Shown: piece by piece, positions 22,868 through 35,124 of the stretch
How positions within the stretch are numbered: the stretch's first letter is position 1
Layout: the number at the start of each line of letters is the position of its first letter
Program-made: the position numbers and the translations under genes
Assembly (NCBI RefSeq): GCF_003589595.1
Contig: NW_020654748.1
Coordinates: forward strand, 1,283,330 to 1,347,329
Length of the DNA stretch: 64,000 nucleotides
Origin: Hyposmocoma kahamanoa
Taxonomy: Eukaryota > Arthropoda > Insecta > Lepidoptera > Cosmopterigidae
Direction of reading: 5' to 3'
The notes under the pieces: model-generated
The model's input: the letters and a program-made list of their open reading frames with translations, nothing else
Databases searched by the model: none
What the model was told of the DNA's origin: nothing

Positions 22868-23259
22868 TATGATCAAAAGTAATAAGAGAACCTACATAGA
22901 GCTTTTTTACGTAAAACCTTGCATGATACATTATTGTGCTTAGAATTTAAGACACCAACCTAATATTATGCAAGCCTTCTTTGTGTGGTCCCAGTATTTG
23001 CAATTTAAATGAGTTAGTTCCCATCAAGCCGGACACTATATACATGTTAAGACGCTATTCAAAGATCAGCTGTAGCCTTAAGTTCTACAGGGCGTTCGGC
23101 GACTACTGTAGATAAGATATTTTGTAAATAAATCTTAAAGTGCCTTGATCAAATTGAGGGCGTCCTAAAGAAAGGACAGGTTAAAATTACCCTTAACCGA
23201 CGAGCGTGAATGAAAGCACTGATGCGTGTTAATAAGGCGACAGATATATGTATCTTAGC

Positions 23260-23529
23260 CATTGACTTACAATTATATGGACGTCGGGTCCGCGCTAAAA
23301 AGTGTCCGAACTTGTAAGGCGTTAAAATCGTATACAGAGCGTCAAACTCCGCTTTAGTCTTCATTTGTTCGACTGACAGCGCGATACTGCGTTGACATTA
23401 CAATTTAAATTCAACGTTTTAGCTTTTTCATATTCCTTTACATGTCACTACGTTTAAATAGGTTGACTTGGGACATTTTTTTCGTGGTTTTTGTATTAGA
23501 CCCGTCGTCCATTTATTTGTAAGTCAATG
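23260..23529 (-). mobile_element. M8a MITE, copy 2 (270 bp)
   Basis: Inverted relative to the other copies, with perfect 8-bp target duplication atcttagc (23252-23259 and 23530-23537). An internal stretch near 23380 is shortened by about 16 bp, including the cttgcttcg block. Confidence 0.88.
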
Positions 23530-23757
23530 ATCTTAGCTATTGGAAAGCTATGGTCTCTGCCCACACTGAAACTGTGTGAAATGAATGTATTATAAACAAA
23601 GTCGTCTTATGCCCTTTGTGTGTACAGGGCAACGGCGGGCACTAGCAGCCACCTGCACTCTTGTGAACATCATATTTTTATTATAATCAAAACGTTTTCA
23701 CAAAAAAGCATCAGTAAGACAAACGATGGGGTGAGCTATTATCTTTGCTTGCAAACA

Positions 23758-23930
23758 AAACGGTTTTGAAGGGTAATGGGGAAATTACAGGCACATGGGA
23801 CTTGTCCATTTATGTCTCAGGGTGACGGGCGCAGCGGTGGTGCTCCTCTTATACTTGCGGTTTAAAGTGTTAGTGGCACTCGTACCACCAGGCGCTCGAC
23901 TTGTTTGTCTCGCCACTTGGTATCAAAGAA
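23758..23930 (+). mobile_element. Family B repeat, 3' half
   Basis: Starts at the ttttgaagggtaatgg block, carries a diverged hairpin core and ends cgccacttggtatca. Confidence 0.72.
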
Positions 23931-24323
23931 AAATATTTTATAGGCGTATTATTTCTTAAACCTATCATAACAAGAAAAAAATATATATGCAGTTTACTTA
24001 CCAACAGATTGAAATTTTGTATACGTACAAGAAGATGGATCACATTTGATAAATTACAAAATACCGAAGTCACATTGGAAGTTGCAAATTGGTTTCTTTT
24101 TTTTTAATAAATCGTTTAATCGAACTTTGTTCCTTTAAATCAAGATCTATGTTCTTTAAAACGAATTATAATTATCGCCTTATAATTGACCCTTTCGATC
24201 GGCACCATAAAATTACAGAATGATTTTTTTTCACATTTGGTCGGTTTTTTTAATAGTTTTAAAAGTCTTTCAATGCAGTATTATTAACTTTTAAAAACAA
24301 AATGAATATCTTATCTGCAATAT

Positions 24324-24725
24324 TTAAAGCACTTTCCCTCCGTGTCCCACAGTCGTAAGACGCCCTGTATAAATACTGTTTAAGGAGAACACGAGCTTGT
24401 AAGTGACAACCATGGCCGTTTTCATTTTAACGTCTGGCTTGACAATTAAGAAGCAATACTCGTTGATATGAGGCATCTGAATAGCGTGTGAGTGGAGTTC
24501 CAGTCCTTGTCCACCGCAGTGTGAGACCAGCGACAAACGTGTGCGTACAGCGCCGACTCTAGCCCATGTAGCGCGCAGGTGCAATGAATACCCAGGTGGC
24601 GTGCCGTCAAATTGGAATACATACGACGGTAGAAATTTGAAATATCGTAAGGGACATTGTCAGCTATCACTTCTTCATTTGATGGAAATCTGGTGAATAT
24701 GGGGGGTGTGGCCATAGGTCGTATT
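24324..24725 (-). pseudogene. Coding-like region, unassigned, with one frame change
   Basis: On the minus strand the first frame reads PMATPPIFTRFPSNEEVIA and on through YDISNFYRRMYSNLT. A neighbouring frame then reads ATWARVGAVRTRLSLVSHC, PHINEYCFLIVKPDVKMKT and ends in a stop at 24324. The two frames overlap and each stays open for about 85 codons, which is mild evidence of former coding. I do not recognise the product. It could also be chance. Confidence 0.2.
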
Positions 24726-25002
24726 AAAAAATTCGACGATGTTTTGATGTTCTGATTGCAGATGAGAAACGGAATACTCGAAATTTCGTTTTCTCCGTCT
24801 TCAAAAAATATCTAACGTTCACTAGACGATAAGTCGAACGCGTTACCTAATTTTAACTGTTAATTTTAACTGTAATGTTGTGTTTAAAAGATAATTTTGT
24901 GCTCTATCTTTTGCTATTTAAAATGGATGTTTGATCATTTGTTACATAGCCGCGTTTCAGTTAGTGGATGGCAGATATATCGACCTCACGTAATTTATTT
25001 AT

Positions 25003-25232
25003 TAGTAGCAGTAGAGCTCCTTGTGAAAGAATTCGTCCAGGGAAGTACTGCTACTTTATGTATTTCTGCCGCCAAGCAGTAGTGTGGGCATTACTGTGTT
25101 CCGGTTTCAAAGTGTAAAAGGGTGCTGTTGAAATTACAGGTATATGGAACTTGTCAATTTATATCTCAGGGTGACGAGCGCAGTGGCAGTGCGCCTCAGA
25201 TCTTTGCGATTTAAACAGCTGAGTGGCACTTT
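25003..25232 (+). mobile_element. Family B repeat
   Basis: 5' end and hairpin core present. After 25232 the tail is replaced by a short inverted 5' B scrap (25243-25275, gaactcttatactaggagct). Confidence 0.78.
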
Positions 25233-25277
25233 TAACAATTTCCTCGGCGAACTCTTATACTAGGAGCTCTACTGTAA

Positions 25278-25392
25278 ATTACTATAAATTTAGCGCATAA
25301 ATTCCGAAAAACTCAGACGTACCGACCCGGATTCGAAACCACGGCCTCTGCTTGAGAACGGTAGGTCAAACCATTGGCTACCACGGCTTCTT
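25278..25392 (-). mobile_element. Family D SINE, head part
   Basis: Minus strand: gccgtggtagccaatgg, ggtttcgaatccgggtcgg and aattta. Only the head and first body block remain. Confidence 0.7.
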
Positions 25393-25464
25393 ACGCTAAT
25401 TAGATTTTAATGTCGATATTTGTAGTAAAAAATCCAAACTAAGTTGACCACGTCAGTCAAATTT

Positions 25465-25745
25465 AGTAGCAGTAGAGCTTCTTGTGAGAGAGTTCGTCTA
25501 GGGAAGTAGTGCCACCTTACCTATTTCTGCCGCCACCTTACCTACTCTGTTCCGGTTTTAAAGGGTCCTGGTGAAATTACAGGCACATGGGACATGTCAA
25601 CTTATGTGTCAGGGTCACGGGCACAGTGGCAGTGCCCCTCAGATCTTTACGATTTAAAACTCGGAGGACACTGCAATTGTTATGGACAGGCTTACCATCA
25701 GGTGCACGACTTGTTCGGCCTGTCACTTGATATTATAAAAAAAAC
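25465..25745 (+). mobile_element. Family B repeat, best copy for the full layout
   Basis: It runs from tagtagcagtagagcttctt to tgatattataaaaaaaa. The hairpin core pairs cagtgcccctcagatcttt with the mirrored aaaactcggaggacactg. The order is 5' block, central ggtgaaattacaggcacatg, core, then A-rich tail. I see no clear box A or box B, so the polymerase III ancestry of this family is open. Confidence 0.8.
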
Positions 25746-26044
25746 CTAAAAATGTGTCACAGTTGCAGTGGGCGCAACATAAGCACTTTTTGCAAGACCT
25801 GTTTTAAATACAATCATCAGTCAAAGTCAATTACTCATGTAATAACTAACGACATATGAACAAAAAGAGGAACAAAAAATATTCAGTAACCGCTCAATTG
25901 AATCCCAATCGTTTCAACCGCCAGACATAGACAAACACTTGACCCCAATCGAAATACACCAAATAATGACCAATTAGTTTTATTGGCCACCGATGGCGAT
26001 ACATATTGAAACAAAATGATAAATAACTTTTTCATTGAAAAAAA

Positions 26045-26865
26045 AAACTGACCCTAAAAGTTGGCCTATCGGTTTTTTTTATTTCCATGGGATCCCTTCA
26101 TCAGATGACTTCTTGGTGACAATGGGACTGTTACGAACTCGTGACGTGACGGTGACGGTTATTTGTTGATTACATTTATTGTGTCAAGTGAAAATTCGAG
26201 TTTTATTTGCGGAAAATATTTTTTAATTTGTGACAGACGAAATGAATCCGGAACATTAAGGACCAACTCGAGAGTATACCCTTTCAAACAAAAAAAGGAG
26301 TTTTCTAAATCGGTCCACAACTGACGGAGAAATCGTTAAGTAAATTGACATGTCTATAAAATTTGAAGGATTTCCTTTATTTCCTTGAATCTCCTCATCA
26401 GATTCTGACTTGGTGACAATGGGACCACCACGAGAGTGCACCATTTCAAACAAAAAAAAAGAATTTTCAAATTCGGTCCACAATTGACGGAGAAATCGGA
26501 AAACATACGTAAATAATAAATTTTTTTATAATAAATTTCTTTATTTCGGACTTAAATTATCCATAGTATGTTAATAACAGCAAAAACTTAAAGTAAGGTT
26601 AGTACAAACAAAATGAAAATTCTAAAACCACAACTACAGCTCCCATTGGGCCACACCTTTTGTTTGACTCATCCAATATTCTGCAATTGGACAGTCAAAC
26701 CTCCAAGCGATAGCGTTCAGAATGCTGTTGGTACTTTTCCGGATGCGACTCCACAGGGCGACAATCCTCTTTCGCATGACGGCTTGGAAGCCGTCCGTAC
26801 GAGCTTCCGTAAAACACACATACAGCCGTATAACCTCCTTTTTTTTTGAAGACGGTTAAAAATCA
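26045..26865. mobile_element. Diverged repeat related to family Z, with internal duplication
   Basis: The ends are aactgaccctaaaagttgg and gaagacggttaaaaa. Inside, the block ttggtgacaatgggac and the block ttcaaacaaaaaaa...ggtccacaa..tgacggagaaatcg each occur twice (26115 / 26410 and 26283 / 26443). Confidence 0.55.
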
Positions 26866-26869
26866 TGTA

Positions 26870-27820
26870 GAAGAAACGAAGAAAAACAAAGAGCGTCCGT
26901 TAGTTCCAAATTCAAGTTATAGGTTTTTGATGATTTCATTGTCAAATATCTACACTTAAGAAATGATTACCATAATTTATTTTAAAAGTTCTAAGGCTAA
27001 CTCTGGTAAATAAAAAGTTGTATTAGGAATTGAATTTGATAAAACACAGGAAGATTATTGAGCTGCGAAGCCTATTAGGTATATTTAAAATTTAATTAAG
27101 GCTGGTTTAACACATGGTCATTCCAGTCATTTCTAACCCTGTAGCTTTTTGCATTGTACTTCAAGGCCTAAATTTTCAAGAACACATCACCATTCTTTTG
27201 AGTTGAAAAATAATTATAAGCACATGTTTTAAAAATGTCAAACAATAATTTCACACTTGTGCATAACAAGAGAAGCCTATTTAATCGATTATTACAATTG
27301 AATCGGATACTCAATATTGCCAATGTCGATAACTGATAAAGTAGGTTATGTTTGTATGATGACATCTGTGTTTAAACAGTGACGTCAGCGACCTTAGTCG
27401 AAATAACTTCACGGTTTGATAATTTTAATGACACTTAAACAACTTCAGTGTTACGTGGTACAAATCTTTACAAAATTTTACTGATGTTTATTTTTCTGTA
27501 AGACTGAATATATAAAAAGAGAATTTTCAAAATATTGTCCTTTGTTTCGTGTATTAATTGAATGTGTCATACTAAAGTTAAAGCTTCTAGAATGTATCAC
27601 ATAAAGCCTCATAAAATTGATAACAAAGATAGCATTAAGGTATCTATGTACCATACAAGTGTAAAATGACATCATTGTCTCAGGCGGAACAAAATTACAA
27701 TGATTATTAGTTATTGTCAACAAAATAAAAATCAGAAACAATTAAATTCAATTTAATGGGCGGCGACGAGATTTATCAATTTATTTATTTGAAGGTCAAA
27801 TGTGATGAAGTATATAATTT
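26870..27820. other. Unassigned AT-rich sequence
   Basis: No supported feature. Confidence 0.3.
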
Positions 27821-27822
27821 TA

Positions 27823-28362
27823 GTAGCAGTAGAGCTTCTTGTGAAATAATAGTTTATCAAGGGAAGTACTGCAAATATTATCTATTTCTGCCGCCAAGCA
27901 ACATTGTGAGCATTACTGCATTCCGGTTTTGTCGGGTAGCGTGCTGGTGAAATACGTGCACATCGGACTTGTTAACTTTGTCTCTCATGGTTAATTATCA
28001 GTAGTCAGAAATGACGTTTGGTCGAAATTTCATAACCTCGAAAGTAATTTTGAGAGGTAAATGTTTTTTGTTTTAAACCTAAGTTAACCTAACCTAATCG
28101 AATCTAATAGTGTCTTTGCGATAACCATTCAACATATCCTGAAAGAACAACCGTTTCGTTATAATTCGGTTTTCGGTGTAATGAAAATTCGAACAAACTT
28201 TATTTCGGACTAAACAATTTTCGAGTTTGTGATAGGTTACCGTAGTGGCAGTGCCCTTTAGGTATTTGAAATTTAAAGCTCTGAGTGGCACTGGCTAGGC
28301 ATGTCGCTTTCCACCAGGCGCACAACTTGTTCTTCCCGTCACTTGATATCATATAAAAAAAG
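27823..28362 (+). mobile_element. Family B repeat interrupted by about 250 bp
   Basis: The 5' part is 27823-27990 and the hairpin core to tail is 28238-28362. The intervening 247 bp (28000-28237) are unrelated, carry a cctaagttaacctaacctaa stretch and have no clear ends. Confidence 0.7.
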
Positions 28363-28395
28363 AGTTTAAATGATATCCATTATTAATATCATCAT

Positions 28396-28645
28396 CTCAT
28401 TATACGTCCCACCGCGGGTTTAGGCCATAGTCCGCTACGTTGGTTCAACGCGGGTTGGGGACTTTACAAGTTTTCCGAGGGTTGTGAACCTTCTTCCTTA
28501 TTCATCCACCGAAAACTTCATGGTAAATTTCAAATTAAATTTCGTAAATAAATTCCGAAAAACTCAGAAGTGCGAGCCCGAATTAGAACCCACGGCCTCT
28601 GCTTGAAAGGTGGTATATCGAACCATTGGGCTACCAGGGCAATAT
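28396..28645 (-). mobile_element. Family D SINE
   Basis: On the minus strand: head gccctggtagcccaatgg, box B region gggttctaattcgggc, body with gaagaaggttcacaaccc, ending near aacccgcggtgggacg. About 250 bp. Confidence 0.72.
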
Positions 28646-28649
28646 GACC

Positions 28650-29145
28650 TCGTAAGATGTAAATTCAACATTACGCAAAAACTCGTGCATTATTATTCAA
28701 TGTTTGTATTTAGAAAACACTTGTATTTCCCTGAACTATTTTAACCCAAGGACACATAAACCTCACGTATTCGACGTTTGCAATAAAAGCCACAAAATTA
28801 CTGACCACTGAAATTCAAGGAAAAGTTAAAGACATGAATACGTATTGACCTATTTGACCTTGTGAAACAGTAATTTCTTATTCCAACAACATAGCCTAAA
28901 TGTATGTCCAATATATAAAATGCAAATATAACTACGAGATTCGCATGCAAATACATCAAAATGGAAATTTTGCAATAAACTTCGAAGCACCTTTTGAAAG
29001 GCTAGGCTTTGTTTTTCTTTCCATCGTAACTCCCTGCCCGATCTCGGCAGCGAACACGTCTTCTCATTATTTTTTTGAACCGTTTACCAGTCACCAAAAA
29101 TCTCTTGTGCGATATACATTTTAAAGATCACAAATATTAATAAAA
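28650..29145. other. Unassigned sequence
   Basis: No supported feature before the LINE that starts near 29150. Confidence 0.3.
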
Positions 29146-29149
29146 CGGA

Positions 29150-30872
29150 AATAATATTTATAAAAGTGGATTTATATAATTTTATGCAAAATGAAGAACC
29201 AACACGAATCACAAGGACTAGTTCGACATGTTTAGATATTATATTTACGAACTTTATTATATTTACACTGAACAGATATCAATCAATGTTCGAGAATTGG
29301 GAATGTCAGATCATAGAGGTGTCTTAATATCTATTCCAATATGTAATATAAATTATGTAATATATATTTAAAAAAATGACGCCATATGCACAAAGAAAAG
29401 AACTTTTTATCGTAGAAACACAGCATTATCCAAGTATCGTGCAGTGTATTGATTGGAATAGAGTCGTTACAGAGAACAAAAATATAAACCAAAATTATAA
29501 TGCATTTCACGAACAGTTACTTACGATCCTAGATCACTGTATTCCTAAAAAAGCGGTAAAACTAAGAAACGAAAAAATCTAAACCTTAGTTGAGTACCGG
29601 TTTAAAAATAACAAGTAAAAATAAGCGTTTATAAAAATTATTACTCTTGCACATAGATAGCAGTGTTCTGAATAAATACTATAAAGGTTATGAAAAGGTT
29701 CTAAAAAAGGCAGTTAAAGTGGCAAAACGACAACATTGCATTAAAAGAAAGGAAGTATCGAAAAATAAAACAAAAACCATGTGGCAAATTGTTAAAGAGC
29801 GAACAAATAAAGTAAGTAAAAGTAAAAGTAAAATAATTGTACAAAATTTTAAATTAAATATTAATGATACAACTATAGAAAATCCTGACGTAATTGCTAA
29901 TACCCTAAATGAATTCTTTGTTACAGTTGGAACTACAGAAATAAATAATAGTCCCAAGGGTAGACCAGTCGTATTCCCTTCGAATAAATCAATGTACTTA
30001 AGCCCTGTAAACCAAAATGAAATAAAAAAACATTATTAAAAACCTGAAGAATAAATCAAGTTTCGGCTGTGATGAATTCCCACAAGTTAATAAAACAATG
30101 TAAAGATGAACTAGCGGCACCTTTAACACACTTAGTAAACCATTCATTTTCTGAAGCTATCTTTCCTGACTTGATAAAAACTGCGTCTAAATCTAGAATA
30201 GCAAATGACCCAAATAGTTTCCGTCCAATAGCTCTTCTATCTACATTAACAAAAATTTTTGAAACTGCAATGGCAAAGCGTTTAAATTCATTTTGTGAAA
30301 AATTTTATGTATACGATGACAGTCAATATGGTTTTCGTAACAAAAGATCAACAATATATGCTCTATATACATATAACAAAGAAACTTTAGATATAATTAA
30401 TAACCGCAAGTATGCTGTTGCATTGTTGTTGGATATGAGCAAAGCATATGACAGAGTATCCCATGAAATTCTTTTAAAAAAATTCCACGGTATTGGTGTA
30501 CACGGAATAGCCCACAAATGGTTTCTATCATACTTGCAGAATCGAGAACAATTCGTAGATGTAGAACACTACGATTTTTGTAAAAAATATTTAACAGTTT
30601 ACAGATCACATAAAAAAGTAGTAAAAAATTCAATACCACAGGGTAGTGTTTTGGGCTGTATCCTTTTTTTAATATATATAAATGATTTGCCAAAACTTTT
30701 AGATGACAAAACCATACTTTACGCAGATGACATTACTATAATATTTCAATGCAATAATAATGACGAATTAAAACAAAAATTAAATATTACATTAAAACAA
30801 ATAACAAACTGGTTAACCGATCACAATTTAATATTAAACTTTACGAAAACTAAATTAATTCATCCCTTATAG
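29150..30872 (+). pseudogene. LINE relic: endonuclease end, linker and reverse transcriptase, frameshifted
   Basis: 29173-29260 reads EEPTRITRTSSTCLDIIFTN and, after a frame change, INVRELGMSDHRGVLISIP at 29283-29342. These are the C-terminal motifs of an apurinic-type endonuclease. 29376-29582 and 29647-30039 cover the linker. IIKNLKNKSSFGCDEFP (30033-30080) leads into the reverse transcriptase in a shifted frame. It has at least three frame changes and an early stop, so it is dead. Layout and motifs fit the Jockey/CR1 group of non-LTR elements. Confidence 0.85.
30069..30872 (+). pseudogene. Reverse transcriptase domain of the LINE relic
   Basis: The longest open part has 267 codons. Motifs in order: FRPIALLSTLTKIFE at 51-65, QYGFRNKRST at 87-95, catalytic LDMSKAYD with D122, thumb-side IPQGSVLG at 189-196, and catalytic YADD at 218-221. 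All three catalytic aspartates remain. The frame stops after KTKLIHPL, well before the usual C-terminus. No promoter or intact first open frame is present. Confidence 0.88.
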
Positions 30873-31021
30873 ATATCAAGTACACTGCTTCTCGAACATT
30901 TCCTGAAATCATTGACAAATCTACTCAATTAATTAGTTGAAGTCAAGATGATATCACGCGTGGCATCAAAAATACAATTGTAGTACTAGGCGTTATGTAA
31001 GGGCCAGATGATGTCAACGGT

Positions 31022-31237
31022 TCATGGAATTGATCTCAATGGTTTGAAGAATGTAACACTTTTATGGGCTTTAATATTGATGTGCGATGGCAGTAAACTA
31101 AATTCATAAAATTCGTTTAAACAATAAGGCATAAAAGGGACGGTTTGGATTCTCAATAACTTTGGGTAATAAGTATCTTTATGTAACCCATAATTCTGTC
31201 CTACAACCTTGGTTACATCATAATTGGTATTGATCAT
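31022..31237. other. Segment after the LINE relic, unassigned
   Basis: The minus strand is open for 71 codons (with YGLHKDTYYPKLLRIQTVPF) but matches nothing I know. It lies between the LINE and the M8a copy. Confidence 0.2.
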
Positions 31238-31262
31238 GGAGTATTGTTTTTTAATTACATGA

Positions 31263-31548
31263 CATTGACTTACAAATAAATGGACGACGGGTTTAATACA
31301 AAAACCACGAAAAAAATGTCCTAAGTCAACCTATTTAAACGTAGTGACATGTAAAGGAATATGAAAAAGCTAAAACGTTGAATTTAAATTGTAATGTCAT
31401 CGCAGTACTGTCTAATTTTGCTTGCTTCGCTGTCAGTCGAACAAACGAAGACTAAAGCGTGAATGACGCTCTGTATACGATTTTAACGCCCTACAAGTTC
31501 GGACACTTTTTAGCGCGGACCCGACGTCCATATAATTGTAAGTCAATG
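31263..31548 (+). mobile_element. M8a MITE, copy 3 (286 bp)
   Basis: Nearly identical to the copies at 2091 and 61528. Target duplication is ttacatga / ttacatgg (31255-31262, 31549-31556), one base changed. Confidence 0.9.
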
Positions 31549-31622
31549 TTACATGGCAATAATGCTTCTACAGGGCGTTACAAATAGTTTCGTCTATTGG
31601 TACACATGATAATATATATGTT

Positions 31623-31893
31623 AGCAGCAGTAGACCTCCTTGTAAAAGATTTCGTTCAGGGAACGACTGCCACTTTACCTATTTCTAAGCAGTTATAGCA
31701 GTAATACGAGCATTACTGCGTTAGGGTTTTAAAGGGTAAGGATCCTGGTGAAATTGCAGGCATTTGGAACTTGTCAACTTATCCCACTGTCCCTTTGATC
31801 TTTGCGATTTAAAGCTCTGAGTGGCACTGCAACTGCTATGGATACGCCGTCCCTTACAACGTCGTTTGCAACCCGTCACGTGGTATCATAAAA
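31623..31893 (+). mobile_element. Family B repeat
   Basis: 5' end agcagcagtagacctcctt to tail tggtatcataaaaaaaaa. Lacks half of the hairpin core. Confidence 0.78.
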
Positions 31894-31894
31894 A

Positions 31895-33070
31895 AAAATG
31901 TGTGTGATGAACCAAAAATTTACATTATTAATTTTAGTTAAAATTTTGTTTGTAAGTCATGACCTCAGGCACAAACATGGCCTAAGCTATATTTACAAAT
32001 AATTTCCCTAATCATTTGCATGAAATTAGAATATTAAGATCCCGAAACCACACAGAACGTTTCATCAAAAGTTTGTCGTTTGTGCCACAGACAATGCCTC
32101 TATTGAGATATTTAATTTTATGTGTTTCAATTGGACTTGCGAAGGCCAGCAATATATGACGGCCGTGAAAACAAATTCGCACTATTTTTATTGAACCAAT
32201 TACATTATAGTGTAGGTGGTGAGTGAAAATTGGAAATAGGGTATCTCCGATTGGATGTTTCACGTAATGTAAAATAAACGTTTTCAAAATCCAAATGATT
32301 CAGGTCACTATAAAATATATTAGGTTTCATTCTTGAAATACATACTTAGTCATTTTGCTCTGTTAATGTAATAAGGGCACGTTTACAAAATTACAACTTT
32401 TCGGGAAAGATATGAAAATTCTACAAACAAAATTAGTCGATAAAATGCTTAAGTAGGGAAGTTACAACATTTTACATATACTTACATAGTGAAAAAATTA
32501 TATTTTTCCGGACATTTTTCCACATTTGACGTTCAACAGTTAAAGTTACTGAACGAAAACGATCGAGCCAATACAGAGGGTTTTTTCGCTGTTGTCCAAG
32601 CTTTTTAAATCTTATTTTTCTGTACCTTGTTTTTAGCCACACAATTTTATTTTATATTTCACGCCAAAAAAATTTCAAAAGATATTTGTGAATGATGAAC
32701 ATTCGAATTATATTTTTTAATTTTTCAGAAATTTTTACGAAAAAATTTCCACTATTTGAAAATTTTCAGAAAATTACCCAACAGTACATACACATAAATT
32801 GTTTCAGTATTATTTTTATAACTTTTACGTGACAAAAAGCACTTCTGACGCATATACATATATATTATACTTCTAATGATAAATGCGTTTTTGTTCCAGC
32901 TGTCTCGTGGCTGCATATACAGTCGATGCATTAAGATACTGGCGGACCCCCTAGATCTTTTGGTTCTGAGAGTCTTCTTACTCATTTATGCCTGAAATTT
33001 GTTTTCTGTATTTAAGTAAGCATAGTATACGTTAAATTAAGTTTATTTAACACTTGTCTTCACTCTTATC
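31895..33070. other. Unassigned AT-rich sequence
   Basis: 32012-32287 is open on the minus strand for 91 codons without recognisable motif. 32810-32990 weakly resembles 13570-13600 (cttttacgtgacaaaaagc). Nothing firm. Confidence 0.3.
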
Positions 33071-33071
33071 T

Positions 33072-33372
33072 AGCAGTAGCAGTAGACGCCTCGTGAAAGA
33101 ATCCGTCCAGGGTTGTACTGCCACCTTACCGGTTTCTGCTACTAAACCGTGATGTGAGCATTATTGCGTTCCGGTTATGAAGGGTAAGGGTGTTGCTGAA
33201 ATTTCGCACATGGGACTTGCTAAGTTTTAGGGTGACGGGTGCAGTGGCAGTGCCTCTAAGATCTTTGCGATTTAAAGGTCTGAGTGGCACTGCAACTGTT
33301 ATGGACAGGCGTGTCGGTTACCACCAGGCCTACAAATTGTGCGTCCCGTCAATTGGTATTATAAAAAAGAAA
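33072..33372 (+). mobile_element. Family B repeat
   Basis: Near full length: gcagtagacgcctcgtgaa to attggtattataaaaaag, hairpin core well kept. Confidence 0.8.
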
Positions 33373-33831
33373 CTAAGACCCTGATGGTCGGTTAGTATGT
33401 CATCGGCTGCAGCTTTTGGAAATCGTTCGGTCAACTTTATCGTATTGTTCTCGATTACTGATTATTACATTACGGATTCTTGAGCCATTTCTTTATTTCA
33501 CGTCGACATGTGATTCCCAAATATTTGAAATCTCATTTAACGAATTGCCTTTTCATTTAGTTCAAACGGAAGTCGTGACCAACTTGTCCAAAGCCGCAAA
33601 CTGTTCATAAACCAAATTCGTTCACCATAAAGCTGACGCGTCTATGGTTTGTTTAGAATTCGCCCCAATTGCTCAACAAGAAAGAGACTGTGAAATTTGT
33701 CGTGTGTTGAATTTCTGATTTTATAACAGATTCAATGGAATCTGCTATCAGTTGCTACAGTACAGTAGCTATCAAAAAATGTTTTGACAGCAACTGTACT
33801 CATGAGTATTAAGACTATTAAGGGCTAGATG

Positions 33832-34210
33832 CTTAGAATAATAACGCACAGAATCATAGTTTCATATCAAACGAACTGTCACAAGTGAGGCAACAATCGA
33901 ATTCATGTAGGCTAGTTTTAGTAGTAGGTTCATTTTCGGTTTTAGTGAATATTTATATAAAAATACAAGTTGAAACGCGTTACTTCCTTGTGGAATGTGA
34001 TGTTAGTATCTATTTTATGTTTGTCTGACGTATTTTTACACTAATTTACCGCACATTTCCGTCATTTTTAGCTAAAATTTTGGAGCTGTTCGCGGTGCAA
34101 ATTGACCTTGAGCACTGAAGGCCCGCCCGCTCGTGTAGGCCCTTTGGGAGCGCTTCAATTTGCCTCACTTAGCGTGTGCGGGCTAGGTTTCTATGCGTTA
34201 TTATTCTAAG
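33832..34210 (+). mobile_element. M8b MITE, copy 1 (379 bp, 8-bp target duplication)
   Basis: The ends cttagaataataacgca and the mirrored tgcgttattattctaag are perfect over 17 bp. Target duplication gctagatg is perfect (33824-33831, 34211-34218). A second inner inverted pair (gtgaggcaa / ttgcctcac) extends the symmetry. No coding capacity. Confidence 0.9.
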
Positions 34211-34269
34211 GCTAGATGTAGCGAGCTGCTACAATTGTGCGACTGTTTCTTTTTGTTTATAAGTTTTTA

Positions 34270-34350
34270 ATTGAATTGAGTGAATAAAACGACTTTCATA
34301 GATTTCTCGCAGATGGTGTTACGGCAAAGAAGGCGTTAAAAACCAAAACA
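34270..34350 (+). mobile_element. Family C fragment
   Basis: Only the catagatttctcgcagatgg and ggcgttaaaaacc part. Confidence 0.4.
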
Positions 34351-34866
34351 GCCTTTTTTTGTTTGCTGGGATACGTTTGGTTCAAATAGTTTTGCAAAAA
34401 TTGCATGTCGATGGTAGTTTTATCGCCGCTTACGTGTAACGCCAAGTCTCCCATATTGCCTTTTATTACACAGCAACATAGAACGACGAAAACTGTCACG
34501 ATGGGTCTTAAGTAATAATGAGAGTAACGTTCAGCCCATATGAATTTTAATGTAAGAAATAACAAAGTAAAGAAAATGAGAAGGAAAGGAAAGACTGTAA
34601 CAAAGACAATGATATAAAAGCAGGTGCAATAATATAAAAACACTCCCTAACTTAAATTACATACAGATATGCTTATGGAAGAATATGAAGTTGACATTTA
34701 CTTCAAAAGGGCCTGTATTCGTATATATATTGCAGTTTTATAAACAGTTAGGTTTACATGATTGAAGGACACGTCTTTTCTCTTCGAGAATTTTGTCAGG
34801 ACGGAAAGAAGTCAAGTAAGAATGAAGAAGAAAAAAGTTTCAAAGGTAAGTGGCCAGGGACTGGAT

Positions 34867-35122
34867 TTAGTAGCAGTAGAGCTCGTTGTGAAAGAGTTCG
34901 TCCAGGGTAGTACTGCTACCTTACCTATTTTGAAGGGTGCCGGTGAAATTACAGGCACATGGAACTTGTCAACTTATATGTCTTTGGGTGTCGGGCGCAG
35001 TGGTAGTGCCCCTCAGATCTTTGCAATTTAAAGCTCTGAGTGGCACTGTAACTGTTAAGGACAGACGTGTAGCTTACCATCAGGAGCACTTGTTCGTCCC
35101 GTCACTTGATGTTGTAAAAAAA
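34867..35122 (+). mobile_element. Family B repeat
   Basis: 5' end tagtagcagtagagctcgtt, core and tail tgatgttgtaaaaaa. Lacks the ccgccaagcagtaatg block. Confidence 0.8.
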
Positions 35123-35124
35123 CA

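Noticed and set aside
30397..30693. Minus-strand frame of 98 codons over the LINE
   Set aside because: Shadow of the reverse transcriptase domain encoded on the plus strand.
34296..34643. Hydrophobic minus-strand frame of 115 codons
   Set aside because: The hydrophobic part comes from A/T-rich low-complexity DNA and the start lies in a family C fragment; no known domain.
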